A stretch of DNA of 64,000 nucleotides from Mytilisepta virgata (GCA_028015205.1 CM051508.1:10248001-10312000), one strand, 5' to 3'. Counted from the first letter of the stretch, positions 46,387 through 57,771 are shown. The notes: a model not told the origin generated them from the letters alone. A program made the numbers and translations.

Positions 46387-46444
46387 GGTAGTTTAGAAAT
46401 AAAATCGAGGCCAATCTGAAAAATACTCCAGAATCCTAATTATA

Positions 46445-47963
46445 CTCTCTCAAAAAAGAAAAGCAACATACAGAAAATAGGAAATTTACTTCATATATTA
46501 TTTTCATAATTTATGATATAAATAATTTACACAGGAATGCAAAAATTGGCACACTTCTTGTTCATGAGTTCTTTTACCTTGGAATATCACAGTTTGTCAC
46601 ATATTGTCAATAAATCACTCATAAATTGTCAATATCTGGTATGTCCACCATTTGCTTGTAACACAGCCCCGACTCTTCTTGGCATAGATTGAATTAAACG
46701 CTGAGTTCGAACACGCGGTATCCTTTGCCACTCAAACTGAAGTGCCTGCTGTAATTGTTGCAGATTTTGCGGTGGTGGTTGTCGTTGGCGCACGCGCCGA
46801 TCCACTTCATCCCACAAATGTTCAATTGGATTAAGATCGGGTGATCGTGACGGCCAACGGATCACATTGACATTCTGTTGTTCTAAAAAGTCTACTGTTA
46901 CACGTGCTGTATGTGGTCGGGCATTGTCGTGCTGAAAAATTTCTCTCCGAATGTCAATTACGGGCAATAAATGAGGTCGTAAAATTTCGTCTCTATACCT
47001 AACAGCGTTCAGATTGCCTTGGATATGTATCAGCTGTGTGTTTCTGGCATAAGAAATAGCGGCCCACATCATAACACTGCCTCCGCCAAAATTGTCTCTC
47101 TCCACAACACAGTTTTGCGCAAAACGTTCGTTTCGGCGCCTATACACACGTATGCGACCATCTCGCTTTTCCAGTTGAAAACGTGACTCATCGCTGAACC
47201 ATACTCTTCTCCAGTTCTGTAAATTCCATGCACGAACTGTAGTACACCATCTACCCCTCGCTCGGCGGTGTTGGCGTCTCAGTGTTGCTCCAAAGTAAGG
47301 TCTTCTTGCCCTCAATCCATGAGAACGTAACCGATTGCGTACTGTCTGTGCTGATATACGGCGCAACCCAGGGACGTTTACAGCTGTTTCTGTTGCAGCA
47401 ATAGTCCTATTCCGCAGATGGAAAAGTCTGATGTAACGATCTTGCGCCCTGGTTGTAACACGCGGGCGCCCTGAACGTGGCCGATCTGTCGTAGTACCAA
47501 GCTGCAGGTAGCGTCCCCAAAGGCGTGAAATTGTGCTACGATGAACATTGTACGTTACAGCAACAGCATTCTGTGATTCTCCGGCCTCTAGTCGTCCGAT
47601 AGCGATATTCCGGGTAGCAGCGTCTAACCTTGGCATAGCGTCACCTCATCAGAATTTTATTTTACGAATGCATTCATGAAAAGAAATACCGGGTTTTTAT
47701 ACCGACTGACTGAGCTAAAAAATAACCCATGATTTGCACGTGAAAGTCGACCCAGTTTTTGGCAATGCGTAAATCGTAGGGTGTCCCAGATTGCGACCAA
47801 AGTCGTTTACGGGTGGATGAATTTAAATGATTGTACCTGGAAACTTTTTATGAAGGTGTAATTATGATCATGTGTACATATATTTTGATATTTATTGGTT
47901 ATTTGTCCGGAAAAATAATATTTCAAAAAGATAATCTGATGTTGCGTTTCTTTTTTGAGAGAG
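46445..47963 (-). mobile_element. Complete Tc1-type transposon, 1519 bp
   Basis: Terminal inverted repeats CTCTCTCAAAAAAGAAA(A/C)GCAACAT differ at only one or two bases, and TA is duplicated at 46443-46444 and 47964-47965. One uninterrupted transposase ORF fills the middle on the minus strand. Intact ends, duplication and ORF suggest a recent and possibly active copy. Confidence 0.93.
46629..47636 (-). CDS. Tc1-family DD34E transposase
   Basis: 335 residues, the usual length for the family, starting at ATG 47636 with no frame break. The N-terminal paired-like DNA-binding half has a helix-turn-helix at about 11-45 (E-S-Q-N-A-V-A-V-T-Y-N-V-H-R-S-T-I-S-R-L) and the G-R-P-R hook at 56-59. The catalytic half holds W-F-S-D-E with D149, glycine-rich F-G-G-G-S-V-M-M-W at 183-191, Q-H-D-N-A-R-P-H with D237, and S-P-D-L-N-P-I-E-H-L-W with E272. 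There are 34 residues between the second Asp and the Glu. By family knowledge it cuts and pastes the element at TA sites in the nucleus. The high Arg content suits DNA binding. Confidence 0.95.
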   Translation of the reverse strand: MPRLDAATRNIAIGRLEAGESQNAVAVTYNVHRSTISRLWGRYLQLGTTTDRPRSGRPRVTTRAQDRYIRLFHLRNRTIAATETAVNVPGLRRISAQTVRNRLRSHGLRARRPYFGATLRRQHRRARGRWCTTVRAWNLQNWRRVWFSDESRFQLEKRDGRIRVYRRRNERFAQNCVVERDNFGGGSVMMWAAISYARNTQLIHIQGNLNAVRYRDEILRPHLLPVIDIRREIFQHDNARPHTARVTVDFLEQQNVNVIRWPSRSPDLNPIEHLWDEVDRRVRQRQPPPQNLQQLQQALQFEWQRIPRVRTQRLIQSMPRRVGAVLQANGGHTRY

Positions 47964-48289
47964 TAGTTCGTCTATGCGGCGTCTAAAATATACTTTTATG
48001 TGTTTCCGAAGTTTACCTATAATTAACGATATTTTTTTTCGTTACAATGGAAATAACCATGTGGTCGATTATGGTCCACGATATATTTTTCGTTACTTTG
48101 CATCGAACATCCGGGAACGAAAAATCACCGGTCAGTTATGTTCCATACACTTGTATTCTACAGCCTTGGGTTGTCAGAGCACACCTCAAATACAGAAGTG
48201 GAACATTTCCGCATAATGAGAGATTTACGACCACATAATACAAAAGATTAAAAGAACGTTCAACATGGACAATGAATACAAATAAATCA
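47964..48289. other. Spacer, nothing recognised
   Basis: Two overlapping short frames, neither recognisable. Confidence 0.4.
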
Positions 48290-48560
48290 ACGGAGCTTAA
48301 ATTCAGACTAATAATTATAAAAGAGTACAAAACACAATCATATAAATAAAAGAGAGTTAAGAATTCTGACCGGTACAGCACCCACCCAACCTCAACCCCC
48401 CTCCCTGTGCGGTACAGACGTTTTCCCCAGGTGGGGTTAAACCAGTTTTACCGGCACCCGAACCTTCCCTTATCTATTCTGATCACATATGGTGAATAAA
48501 TCAAACACACTAACATAGGTTATGCAGTATGATTTCCAACAAGGTACCTAAAAATGATAA
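48290..48560. repeat. Dispersed repeat (GGTGGGGTTAAACC family), copy 2
   Basis: Shares AGGTGGGGTTAAACCAGTTT, CCTTCCCTTATCT and CAGTATGATTTCCAACAAGG with 28680-28805. Confidence 0.65.
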
Positions 48561-49557
48561 AATTTGCTGAACGGTAAATAATTTGGATAACCAGGTCAAA
48601 ATATGATCGGTTTTTTTGTTTTTTGGGGTTTTTTTTTTTTTTTGGGGGGGGGGGGGGGTGTTGTTTAAGCATACTTTTTCGATTTTCAAAGTTTTTGGCC
48701 TTGAAAACAACTTCTAAGTCGTCAATCAACGAAATATACATTATCATGATTATCAAAACTAGAATCATAGATTAAAATGTAATTTAATAAATAAAAACAA
48801 CATCGTGTGCGGTCAACGAGAAATAAACATAGATGCCGTAATTCTCTGCCAAAAGTTATTTAAAACGATAATTGCAAATATCTTTACTAGAATAACAAAA
48901 AACTTTTAAAAAGACTACACTTACAAATATCTTTGTTTCTAAAAATAAAAGTGAAAACTACGGAATTATTTTGAACATAATCACGTACAAAGTGCAACTC
49001 GTGTTCTCTATAATAAATTATTTTTACGACATCTGCTGTGAACTAGTATAAACATCTAAAAACAAAAATATAAGATTACCAGGTCGACTTGTAAGTGTAA
49101 TGAGAAAATATATTTTGAACGATTCTAAGAATCCGTTAGGCTTCAAGCGATTCCCAGAAATACAGAGAATTTTCCAGAAAGTTTTTTTCTGCATTTGTGT
49201 CAAAATATAGCGGTTAATATCAAATAAATGTATTACCCATTTCATTTCGAGTAATTAACACGGTTTTAAATTTTGGATGAGTAAAAAACTCTTGTTTCCG
49301 TAAAATAGGGAATCCATTAGTAAGGGAAGTCAGTTCCAATTACAAAATCATGTCCGTTCCGTTACTATATACCTCCACCTGCAACAAAAAAATCACTACG
49401 GGTCAACTCGTGTACGTAAAGCGCCGGAAAGCGAAGGTGGTGATTAGTGGAAGGTTTTGATTCGGACGGAATTGAACTGCTATGATAAATTTACCACGAG
49501 AAACCAAACAACACATTAATTCACGAATGCTCGCATGTTTTCATATTTACACCATAG
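48561..49557. other. Spacer with T/G homopolymer tracts
   Basis: A T run passes into a G run at 48630-48658. No gene seen. Confidence 0.5.
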
Positions 49558-50470
49558 GTGTATCTTTTTCTCAGCAGAATTTGAAGATATTGGTCACAAA
49601 ACCTCGTTAAATACATGATAATGTGGCAGAGGTTTTAAAATCCTTACAAAACCATGTAGTAATTAAAACAGAGATATCAAATGATGCTGACATGCTTTTT
49701 TACATAATGCCCCTGAAATTATAGAACATCATACATGTATGTATGAATAGGTCCGAGGATTTCAAGTTTTTTTTAAATCAATTTAATGACCATACATAAT
49801 CTAAGCCTTTCATATTTGGATTTGTTTCTCGAAATAGACAATGAGGGACATCTGAAGACAAAACTTTATGACAAACGTGATGACTTCGACTTTCCTATTG
49901 TTAAGTTTCCCTTCTTGAGTAGCAATATACCAGCATCGCCTGCATATGGCGTCTACGTTTCTCAGCTTATGCGATATTCAAGGGCATGCGTGAGTTACCC
50001 TGACTTTCGAAAAAGAGGATTACTGCTGTCACAAAATCTTCTTAACTATGGTTTTATAAGGCATATATATAGAGAGAGAGTTGATGTCATCACTTAGGAA
50101 ATTTTACGGTCGTCATCACGAATTGATTGCCCGTACTTCCAATATCTAAGATGATGTTGGACCTGTTTCCACTGTCGTAACATTTCATTGCCTCCACCGA
50201 TTTGTGACTACCACCGGATTGACTTTGTTGAACTTCACGACGGTGCCGTATACGGAGCAGTAATTTTTTACCCTTCCGGAGCACCTAAGTTTATTCCTGG
50301 TTTTTATAGGAGTTCCTGTTGTTCATTGTTTTTTAGTTTTCAGTGTTTAATTGTTGTGCTTCTGGTTGTTCATTTGTCTTCCCGGGTTTTGTCTGTCTAA
50401 TGGATTACGTTTTTTGGGTTGCTCCTTAGGTATATTTGTCCTCTCTATTACTATTTGTGTAAATCGCATA
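49558..50470 (+). mobile_element. Retroelement tail, copy 2 (RT thumb remnant plus 3' tail)
   Basis: 49786-50090 reads L-S-Y-L-D-L-F-L-E-I, then K-L-Y-D-K-R-D-D-F-D-F-P-I-V, S-N-I-P-A-S-P-A-Y-G-V-Y-V-S-Q-L, and R-G-L-L-L-S-Q. This is the C-terminal part of a reverse-transcriptase protein often seen in mollusc and fish genomes; the clade is not certain to me. A frameshift follows before S-L-R-K-F-Y-G-R-H-H-E-L. The noncoding tail (50180-50440) matches 27500-27720 and 57775-57990, and 49558-49785 matches 53697-53930. It is a dead copy. Confidence 0.7.
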
Positions 50471-51186
50471 TAACATTCACTTGTCTAGTCTGCGGGACTG
50501 ACGTCCCTTAGAATAGGCAGACAGTATACGTACTTATTAAAACCTATGATCTGCACTTTTAATACTATCATGATATAAAAAGTAATACCCCTGAGGGATT
50601 ACTTACATGCGTATTCAATTATAACCAAACAATTGGCATAGATATTTTAAGTGAAATGTTAATTTAAAAAAAAACACATATTTTACGATTACCTACTGTT
50701 TTAGTAGTTTATGAAATGTCCTTACACATGAGAGCTATTACGTTCTTTCAAATAAATTTTGAGAGTTATACTAGCATTTTATAATAAATAAAGTACATAA
50801 AAGTTGTTTTTTCCACATTGATTCAGTGGTATAACCGGTGCAAAATGCGTTGCAACGAAGGAACATGTACCTATGTAATAATACGAAACAATGCGGATTA
50901 AAATCTTCCTGAATGAAAACACGTGAAAAAAGTTGCGCGAAAATATGTCACCAAAGCAACCTGAATGAACGCAATTGCGGGCTACCGGTTTCCGAAATGT
51001 AATTGCGAAAAATAAACTATTGTGCGGATCTGCGGGCTGCGGGTTGCGGTCTATGGGTTAAGTACGACTTAAAAGTTCATCTTTTTAATTACATGTGTAT
51101 TTCATTGAATATAAATCAAAACAAAAAATCAAATATACGACTTTGATGAATCATCAATATAAGTTAAGGATCAAGAGTTAAAGTAT
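50471..51186. other. Spacer, nothing recognised
   Basis: No supported feature. Confidence 0.5.
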
Positions 51187-51326
51187 AATTAATCTTGAAA
51201 TGCGAATACCTAAAAATCTACAACAAGTTACCGAACAACACATTAATTCACGAGTACGAGTGAATTATTAGTATTCTTCGGTCACGAGTTGTAGATCTTT
51301 GGTATTAGAATTTCGAGATTAGTTAT
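51187..51326. mobile_element. 140-bp foldback MITE
   Basis: AATTAATCTTGAAATGCGAA with TACCTAAAAATCTACAACA mirrors GTTGTAGATCTTTGGTA and TTTCGAGATTAGTTATT. The inner part has a CACGAGTACGAGTG palindrome. Confidence 0.65.
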
Positions 51327-52639
51327 TCTGTTTTTAAAATTGAAATATTCTATGTATTCACAAGATTTAACGAAAAAATACAAGGGATTATGGTTTTTAT
51401 ATTACTATGCGTCAACCATTGTATGGCAACGTCGTTGGCGACGGATATTGTAACTTGCTAGAGGGAAATACGACTTTCACTGGGTGAATTATCGGATTTG
51501 ATTTCACTCAGAAATCCGAATATTTCACCACTCTCAATGTAATATAAATTTCTTATATTCTGTAAAGTCCTTTCTTCCTGAGTTAAACGTTAATGTTGTT
51601 TTCATATTTTTACCCCGGGTTTAGACTATCATTTTAATTTACTGCGAAAACAGTTTCGATTAAATTTATCTGTTTACACTATCAACTTTAAATCGAATCA
51701 AAAATTTATATCTGTTTAAAGAATTCCCCTAGTGCACAAGGGTCGAAGACGGTTTGGTGTACTTTCACAGGTGCAGACACTCAAGGATACAATGTACCAA
51801 TTCATAAAATACTGGGCGCAGACATTTAGCACTGAAATGAACGTGAGACTCGCTGCCGATTGGTCAATATCAAATTAAATAATAAATAATTTTAAACGGC
51901 AGTGGATTTTCCTTTGAAACATATGAGATAAAACAGTTTCAAAGTAGCTTTTAAGAATATGGGTAATTTCAATGATTTAAGTGGGTAACCCCCGATTTTT
52001 AGCAAATATTTATCCCCCCCCCCTTTTTTGAGCCTCATTTTTCGGCATGAAAAGCCATGGGAACGTACCATTTTCGTTGCATTAAATTAATCGGATTCAT
52101 TTCCACTTAATTGAGGTTTTTCAAGAAATTAATTTTTATTTTTATGAAATTTTCTTTCATATCTTGGTACCCCCATATGGAGATTAACATAGAAACCGAA
52201 TTGGTACGTTGCATTCTCAAGCAGAGGGCCGATAACGGTTCATAATTCTATATTAAGATCAGGTATTTCCATCACGCCATTTCAAGAAACTTTCACTGTA
52301 AGAAAGAGAAATGTTTGAAATTTCATTGTTTATTTGTGTATGTATTTCCCGGCGATTCCTGACAATGATTTAGTTGCAAAGAAAATTGTGACGTCATATT
52401 TTCCCTATATATTCAACCAATATTTTGACGTCATAAATTTCTTTGTGATTAAATAATTAAAACTCTGAAGTCTAGAGTCGCAAAAATATACCTAAATAAA
52501 CAAAATAACTTGAAATTGGTAAAACAATTCATGCAAATTGGTTGTGAAATGACTTCTAATAGAAACCTATGTAAAAAATCGGAGGTAACGAATAATTATG
52601 TCCAATGACTGTAAATGACAAATTAAGTACAAATTCCAA

Positions 52640-53095
52640 AACGATGCAAGTTTTTACACGTTCGCTGCAGAAACGCATCACTGTTTGTTCGCGTACCCTA
52701 CAGCAACGCGTTGCTGTTGGTTTGCGTAACTTAGAGCTACGCGTAATAACAGTTGGTTCACGTATCATAGAGGAACGCGTTACACATTATTCGCGTACGC
52801 TAGAGCAACGTGTTGATCCTTAACAGGGAATGTTATATAATGATAACCTTGAAAGAACCGATGAAGCTTTTCATCACTAATATGGTCTGAAGCAAGGGCA
52901 ATTTTTACGGGTTAGAACATATTTTTGAATTCCTAGAACAGACGAGTTCATAAAAAATGTAAGGGATATGTTTATACAGTCAACAACTTCAAACGTGTAA
53001 AGGTTGCAACGCGTTGAAGGAACTGTAACGCGTTACTCTAGGGTACGTCAACCAACAGCAACGCGTTGCTCTAGGGTACGCGAACAAACTGTGAT
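52640..53095. repeat. Inverted pair of ~33-bp minisatellites with AACGCGTT cores
   Basis: The left array (52640-52820) has about five units like GTTCGCGTACCCTA(C/G)AGCAA then CGCGTTGCTGTTG. The right array (53000-53095) has about three of the same units in reverse complement. An 11-residue cycle in the 52605-52823 frame follows from the 33-bp period and is not taken as a gene. Confidence 0.8.
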
Positions 53096-53189
53096 CTACG
53101 TTGGTCTTGGATACGTGTGGTCGTCATTCAGAATTGTGTCCGATGACCCGAACTGTCAACCAATATGACTCCCACAGCTGAACTTAGTT

Positions 53190-53465
53190 TTATATAGGGC
53201 ACCATGGTAAATTCATTGAAAAATCTTCTCGTCTAAAACCACTTGCCCAATTGGAACCAGACTTGAAAGCAATGGTCCTTAGGTAGTCCTCATTCAGAAT
53301 TATGTCACGACTGCCAACAAAGATGGCCGCCATAGCCGAATTTAGTTTAACATAGGACCCCTGGGAAAACCAGCCGAGATAACTGCTACACTTAAATTTG
53401 TAGTCCTGCTCAAGGAAGACATGTTAAATCCAAATGAGCGATACAGGCTCCTGGGAGCCTCTAGT
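53190..53465 (+). repeat. Helitron-like satellite piece
   Basis: One to two units related to the 9981-10968 family (ATCTTCTCGTCTAAAACCAC, AAGATGGCCGCCATAGCC, AACATAGGACCCC). It ends in hairpin GGCTCCTGGGAGCC followed by TCTAGT. Confidence 0.65.
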
Positions 53466-54605
53466 TGTTATTGCCAACATTTTCATTAAAAATAAGAGCC
53501 AATTAGAAATTAGAAAGCCCCTTTGCTAAAAAAACAAATTATTAGATCAAGTTCATTTTTGCTTTACTGATAACTAGATTGATTATATTCGTGATAGTCT
53601 AAACAGAACTGACATCGAAGTCGATATAATTAATGCAATTTTCAAAAAAAAAAAAAAAAAAAAAAAGTGTAAATTCCTGTACATTGTAAACATGCAATTT
53701 TACGTCTTTCATCAGCAGAATTTGAAGGTCTTAGTCACAAAAACTCATTAAATGATAGATAGCGGAGGTTTTAAAATCCATACAAAATCGTGTAGTAATT
53801 TAAAACTAAAATATCAGTGATGCTGAATTTTCTGCTACATTGTGACAATAAAATTATTTTGGAGAAAGCATAGAAGATCAGTGTTTCAAGTTCGTATCAA
53901 TTTTATGACCATACAAGGACAATAGAAAATAATCCAATACTAAATTATTACTACTGTGTACTGGCGTCCCTTAAATCAGACCAGAAAATGTAATGTACGA
54001 TACTTATGAATGCAAAATACCAATTCCGTATTTATGTTAATCTCCATATGGGGGTACCGAGATATGAAAGAAAATCTCATAAAAATATAAATTAATTTCT
54101 TGAAAAATAACAGCGCCTCAATTGAGTGGAAATGAATCCGATTAATTTAATGCAACGAAAATGGTACGTTCCCATGGCTTTTCATGCCGAAAAATGAGGC
54201 TAAAAAAAGGGGGGAATAAATTTTTGCTAAAAATCGGGGGGTACCCACTTAAATCATTGAAATTAACCACATTCTTAAAAGCTAGTTCGAAATTGTTTTA
54301 TCTCATATGTTTCGAAGGAAGAACCACTGCCGTTTAAAATTATTTATTATTTAATTTAATATTGACCAATGGGCAGCGAGTCTCACATTCATTTCACCGC
54401 TTCACAAGATGTCTGCGGCCAGTATTTTATGAATTGGTACATTGTATCCTTATACAACATGTAAACACAAGACAAAGTTTAAAACTCTCAGTTTATAATG
54501 AGTAGTATCAATGATTTTTAATTTAAACTGTAACTGAGGCTGATAATTATTTACAAATACAGTTCACAGGATTATCTTACAGTTCAAAAAACATTATAAT
54601 GAAGT

Positions 54606-55140
54606 AAACATAAGGAGCCAGCTGAATCCCGCCTCCGGGTGCGCGATTTTCTCGTTGCGTAGAAGACCCATTGGTAGCCTTGGGCTGTTTTCTATTCTTT
54701 GGCTAGGCACCTGTGATGGCTCACGTGAGTTCAACCCACTGTGCTGCCTGGCGGATAGGAGACCCTCTCGTTAGGGGTTGTCAGGTCATAATACGGAAAG
54801 CCTAACCGCGGACCATAGTGGGTAACGTGTTTGGAGAATGCCACACTCCCTGCACGTTAAAGATCCCTCCTGTAGTTTTCGAAAAAGAGTAGGCTAATGC
54901 CGCTGCAGAAGGCTAAATTATTCGACCCTACCCACCAATCAACGCTTTCTACAGTGGCATTCAAAATTGGTTCCCTTCTACGTCCCGCCCCATCCCTATT
55001 TGAATTGTTTGATGAATTGTTAAACTGGTTCTCGTCCTGAAGAAGCATGAAATATTTGCCACTGGACGTTAAGCAATAATCAATCAATCAATCTGCTGTT
55101 TGGTCGGGTTGTTGTCTCTTTGACATATTCTCTATTCTAC
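54606..55140 (-). repeat. Dispersed repeat split by a SINE
   Basis: 54606-54690 plus 55095-55140 together match the reverse complement of 59030-59165 (CGCCTCCGGGTGCG, AGAAGACCCATTGGTAGCCT, TGGTCGGGTTGTTGTCTCTT). The SINE at 54691-55094 interrupts it. Confidence 0.7.
54691..55094 (+). mobile_element. SINE with (AATC)n tail, ~400 bp
   Basis: The head has a B-box-like GAGTTCAACCC near 54728. The body contains CGGACCATAGTGGGTAACGT, AATGCCACACTCCCTGCACG, TTAAAGATCCCTCCTGTAG, and a 3' end CCACTGGACGTTAAGCAA then AATCAATCAATC. GCTGTTT flanks both sides (54684-54690, 55095-55101); because the host repeat is similar there, the duplication length is uncertain. Confidence 0.8.
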
Positions 55141-55380
55141 TAATTAGATTTCCAATTGATATTTATGATTTAGTAAGGCAGTTCAATAAAATGATAACTT
55201 AATCTATTTTAATAACACCCTAAATCGGCCCAATCTTTTTTCAGAAATCTACGGGTACTGAAACTTTGAAAACTACAAAATTGCCATAAGAAAAAAATAT
55301 CATTCTCGAGATTAATTTACTTTAAAAATTTACAATTTCAAATTTTCATAAACCCAGCAAAGCAATGATTTAAAAGAATG

Positions 55381-55598
55381 TGTTTGTTTAGTTGGAGTTT
55401 CACGCCGTTTTCAGCATATTTGGCTATTTCGCGGCGGCCAGGTTTTATTGGTGGGGATAGAACCACCGACCTTAGGTAGAAAAATTGGCAATCCTTGTCA
55501 ATTAAGATCGGAGTTGAACACACCTCGCCACAGGTGAGATTCGAACATAAAATTTCAGTGTTGACAAACTACCTAGACCACTCGGCCACCGAGGCCCC
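55381..55598 (-). mobile_element. tRNA-headed SINE, minus strand
   Basis: On the minus strand it starts GGGGCCTCGGTGGCCGAGTG, the best preserved head here, with an A-box resembling tRNA-Ser/Leu (TGGCCGAGTGG). GTTCGAATCTCACC follows as B-box, then the common body and a TAAACAAACA tail. Part of the body (between GGTTCTATCC and CCACCAAT) is deleted. Confidence 0.85.
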
Positions 55599-56189
55599 AA
55601 TTAAAGCAATACATTTTCGTTAAAATGTGTATATTGAAAATATACTTAAAATAAAAGAATCAAGTGTGTTGCTTACTCCAGCTGTCTGTGAATAATAACT
55701 TATTTGTCAAAAATATTAAAAACTCTGTGACTGTCAATGACTGTTTCAGATAAATGGTTCAAATTAAATTACCTTTAACCTATTTAGGGGCTGAAAATTG
55801 TAAGAGTTGAAGTTATCAAATATTTTTCAAATAATTTAGAAAATCAAAAATTCTAAACCTTACTGCGCATCTACAGTTAGTATGCAACCATTGTATAGAG
55901 AAATTAAATCATTTCCATCTCCGTGTTACCTAGCAACAAACCCTTCTGTTGCCAACCAGTGTTGCAAGCTGACTACATTTTATACTATGTTGTCATTAAC
56001 ACTGTACCATATTATGTAAATAATTACCGCATTTAATTTAAATACGAAAATAATTTTGTCGATATGTAATTTATAAAAATAAAAACAATACTCGAACTAT
56101 GAGTGAGAAAATATCCAGGATTGAAAGCTTCCCAAAATTATTTGTAAGTTTTGAAAACAAAATGCACGCAAGACTGCTTATGGTGGCTA
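55599..56189. other. Spacer, nothing recognised
   Basis: No supported feature. Confidence 0.5.
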
Positions 56190-57290
56190 TGTGGCACCGT
56201 TAAAGTCCACAATTCCTCTAAAGTCCACAACACCGCTAAAGTCCACAACAAATTTCCGCTAAAGTCCATAACGCCGCTAAAGTCCACAAAATGACCTCCG
56301 CTAAAGTCCACAAAAAAAACGCCGTTAAAGTCCACAAGAACAAGTTCCGCTAAAGTCCACAAAAAACACCGTTAAAGTCCACACATTTTTTTGATGTTGC
56401 TGTTGAAAGACATGCCAATACAACAAATTCGACAAAGAATGTATGAAGAAGATTTTTTAGATTTAATTAAATTGTTACTTAACATAAGCATAGGAAGATT
56501 GGGTCATGGTGATGTATCATGCCCTCCCCTCCAGCTATTTTTTTTTCGACTTAATATAGGTTGCCAACATAACAAAAAAAAGCTAAAATTTTGACTTAAG
56601 ATGGCACGGAATAGATAGTGAGAAGTTATCTATATAAAAAATAACTTCCAATTAGAATTTTGTAAACAGTATTGCCTCGGAAAACTTTTTTTCTGTTTTG
56701 AAAAAAAAAACCTCTGAAGGGGGGGGGGGGGGGGGGCGTGTGTCTTCTTTCAAAATACGTTCGATAAAACAATACGACAATTTGAATCACTCTTTTAATA
56801 TAATCTCCTTTTAGATTCGTATCCAATAGCATCCAAGATGACCACCATTGCTAGAAATATTTTGCAAAAGATAATTAAAACTTTTGTACTAACCCTCAGT
56901 AGGGTGGGTGTGAATTTTTTGTTGAAAGAAATGCATGTCCAAGAGGCCCGAGCACTGGAGCTCTAAAGTTTAGAAAACTTTAAACTATCATGTGTTTTTC
57001 AAAAGTCCATGCTTTTTACTATAATACCGGGATAAAAAGAAAAGAATTATTTTTTCAATAACAAAGAAAAGAGCTGTGTGGACTTTAACGGCGTTTTTTT
57101 GTGGACTTTAGCGGAACTTGTTCTTGTGGACTTTAACGGCGTTTTTTGTGGACTTTAGCGGAGGTCATTTTGTGGACTTTAGCGGAAAGTTTGTGGACTT
57201 TAGCGGCGTTATGGACTTTAGCGGAAATTTGTTGTGGACTTTAGCGGTGTTGTGGACTTTAGAGGAATTGTGGACTTTAACGGTGCCACA
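56190..57290. mobile_element. 1.1-kb element with mirrored GTGGACTTTAGCGG arrays
   Basis: Perfect ends TGTGGCACCGTTAAAGTCC / GGACTTTAACGGTGCCACA with TGGCTA duplicated at 56184-56189 and 57291-57296. The left arm (56190-56383) has nine copies and the right arm (57074-57290) ten copies of the 14-bp motif GTGGACTTTA(G/A)CGG in opposite orientation, with matching spacers in mirrored order. The ~690-bp centre has no recognised gene (a 67-codon frame at 56391-56594 is unassigned). Frames rich in V-D-F-S-G come from the motif. Confidence 0.85.
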
Positions 57291-57296
57291 TGGCTA

Positions 57297-57771
57297 CAAA
57301 AAAAATCTAGGATCCGAACAAATTTCATAAAGCTGCCTTATAAATTAAATTATGTTCCTTAATTCTTGAACACATTCACTAACGCAAATTTTTTCTTCCC
57401 TTTTAGTACCGTTCAGCTTTTTATTCAGCTTGAGAGAGAAAAAAATCATAATTTGTAACCCTTAACTGATAATTATATTATTCGTCAGCTAGATGACTCA
57501 TTGGCTAAAATAACATGCTATATAGTTCAGTTAATTAAAGTGTTCTGTGTCCTATATGTACCTAGTGTGTCTGCACTGAAAAGGTGGGGCTGAACCAAGC
57601 TCTAAGGTGTGTTCGACTCGACATTAGTCTTTTTTCTGCCCATGATTGCCGTAAAGCTACATCAACCAATTAAAAAAGGTTATTATCATCATAATGGTAA
57701 ATGCTAAAGGAGGCTGAAAGTGCCATTAAACGCCAATAATCAAATGATCAATCTTTGCCATATTTCTACTA
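57297..57771. other. Spacer, nothing recognised
   Basis: Possibly part of an old LINE or SINE tail near 57690-57740; not supported. Confidence 0.4.

Larger units (their letters stand above)
51783..54451. mobile_element. 2.7-kb element with ~430-bp inverted arms
   Basis: 51783-52215 is the reverse complement of 54024-54451 at about 85-90% by eye (AAGGATACAATGTACCAATT at the outer left, ACCCCCATATGGAGATTAAC at the inner left). Between the arms lie an inverted pair of 33-bp arrays (52640-52820, 53000-53095), a satellite piece (about 53190-53465) and a fragment of the retroelement (53697-53930). No transposase ORF. The class is unknown. Confidence 0.75.

Noticed and set aside
52605..52823. 73-codon frame with 11-residue cycle that looks like a coiled coil
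   Set aside because: The cycle follows from the 33-bp minisatellite, and the second array in the opposite orientation has no equivalent frame.
55010..55070. Hammerhead-like CTGAAGA...GAAA in the AATC-tailed SINE
   Set aside because: Helix II cannot form from AGCAT and no NUH triplet precedes the helix I partner.
55560..55598. tRNA-Ser/Leu gene on the minus strand
   Set aside because: A- and B-box-like sequences are present, but no acceptor stem closes and the sequence continues into the SINE body shared with other copies.
56138..57330. Two mirrored frames rich in V-D-F-S-G and W-T-L
   Set aside because: They are translations of the GTGGACTTTAGCGG motif arrays in the two arms of the 56190-57290 element.
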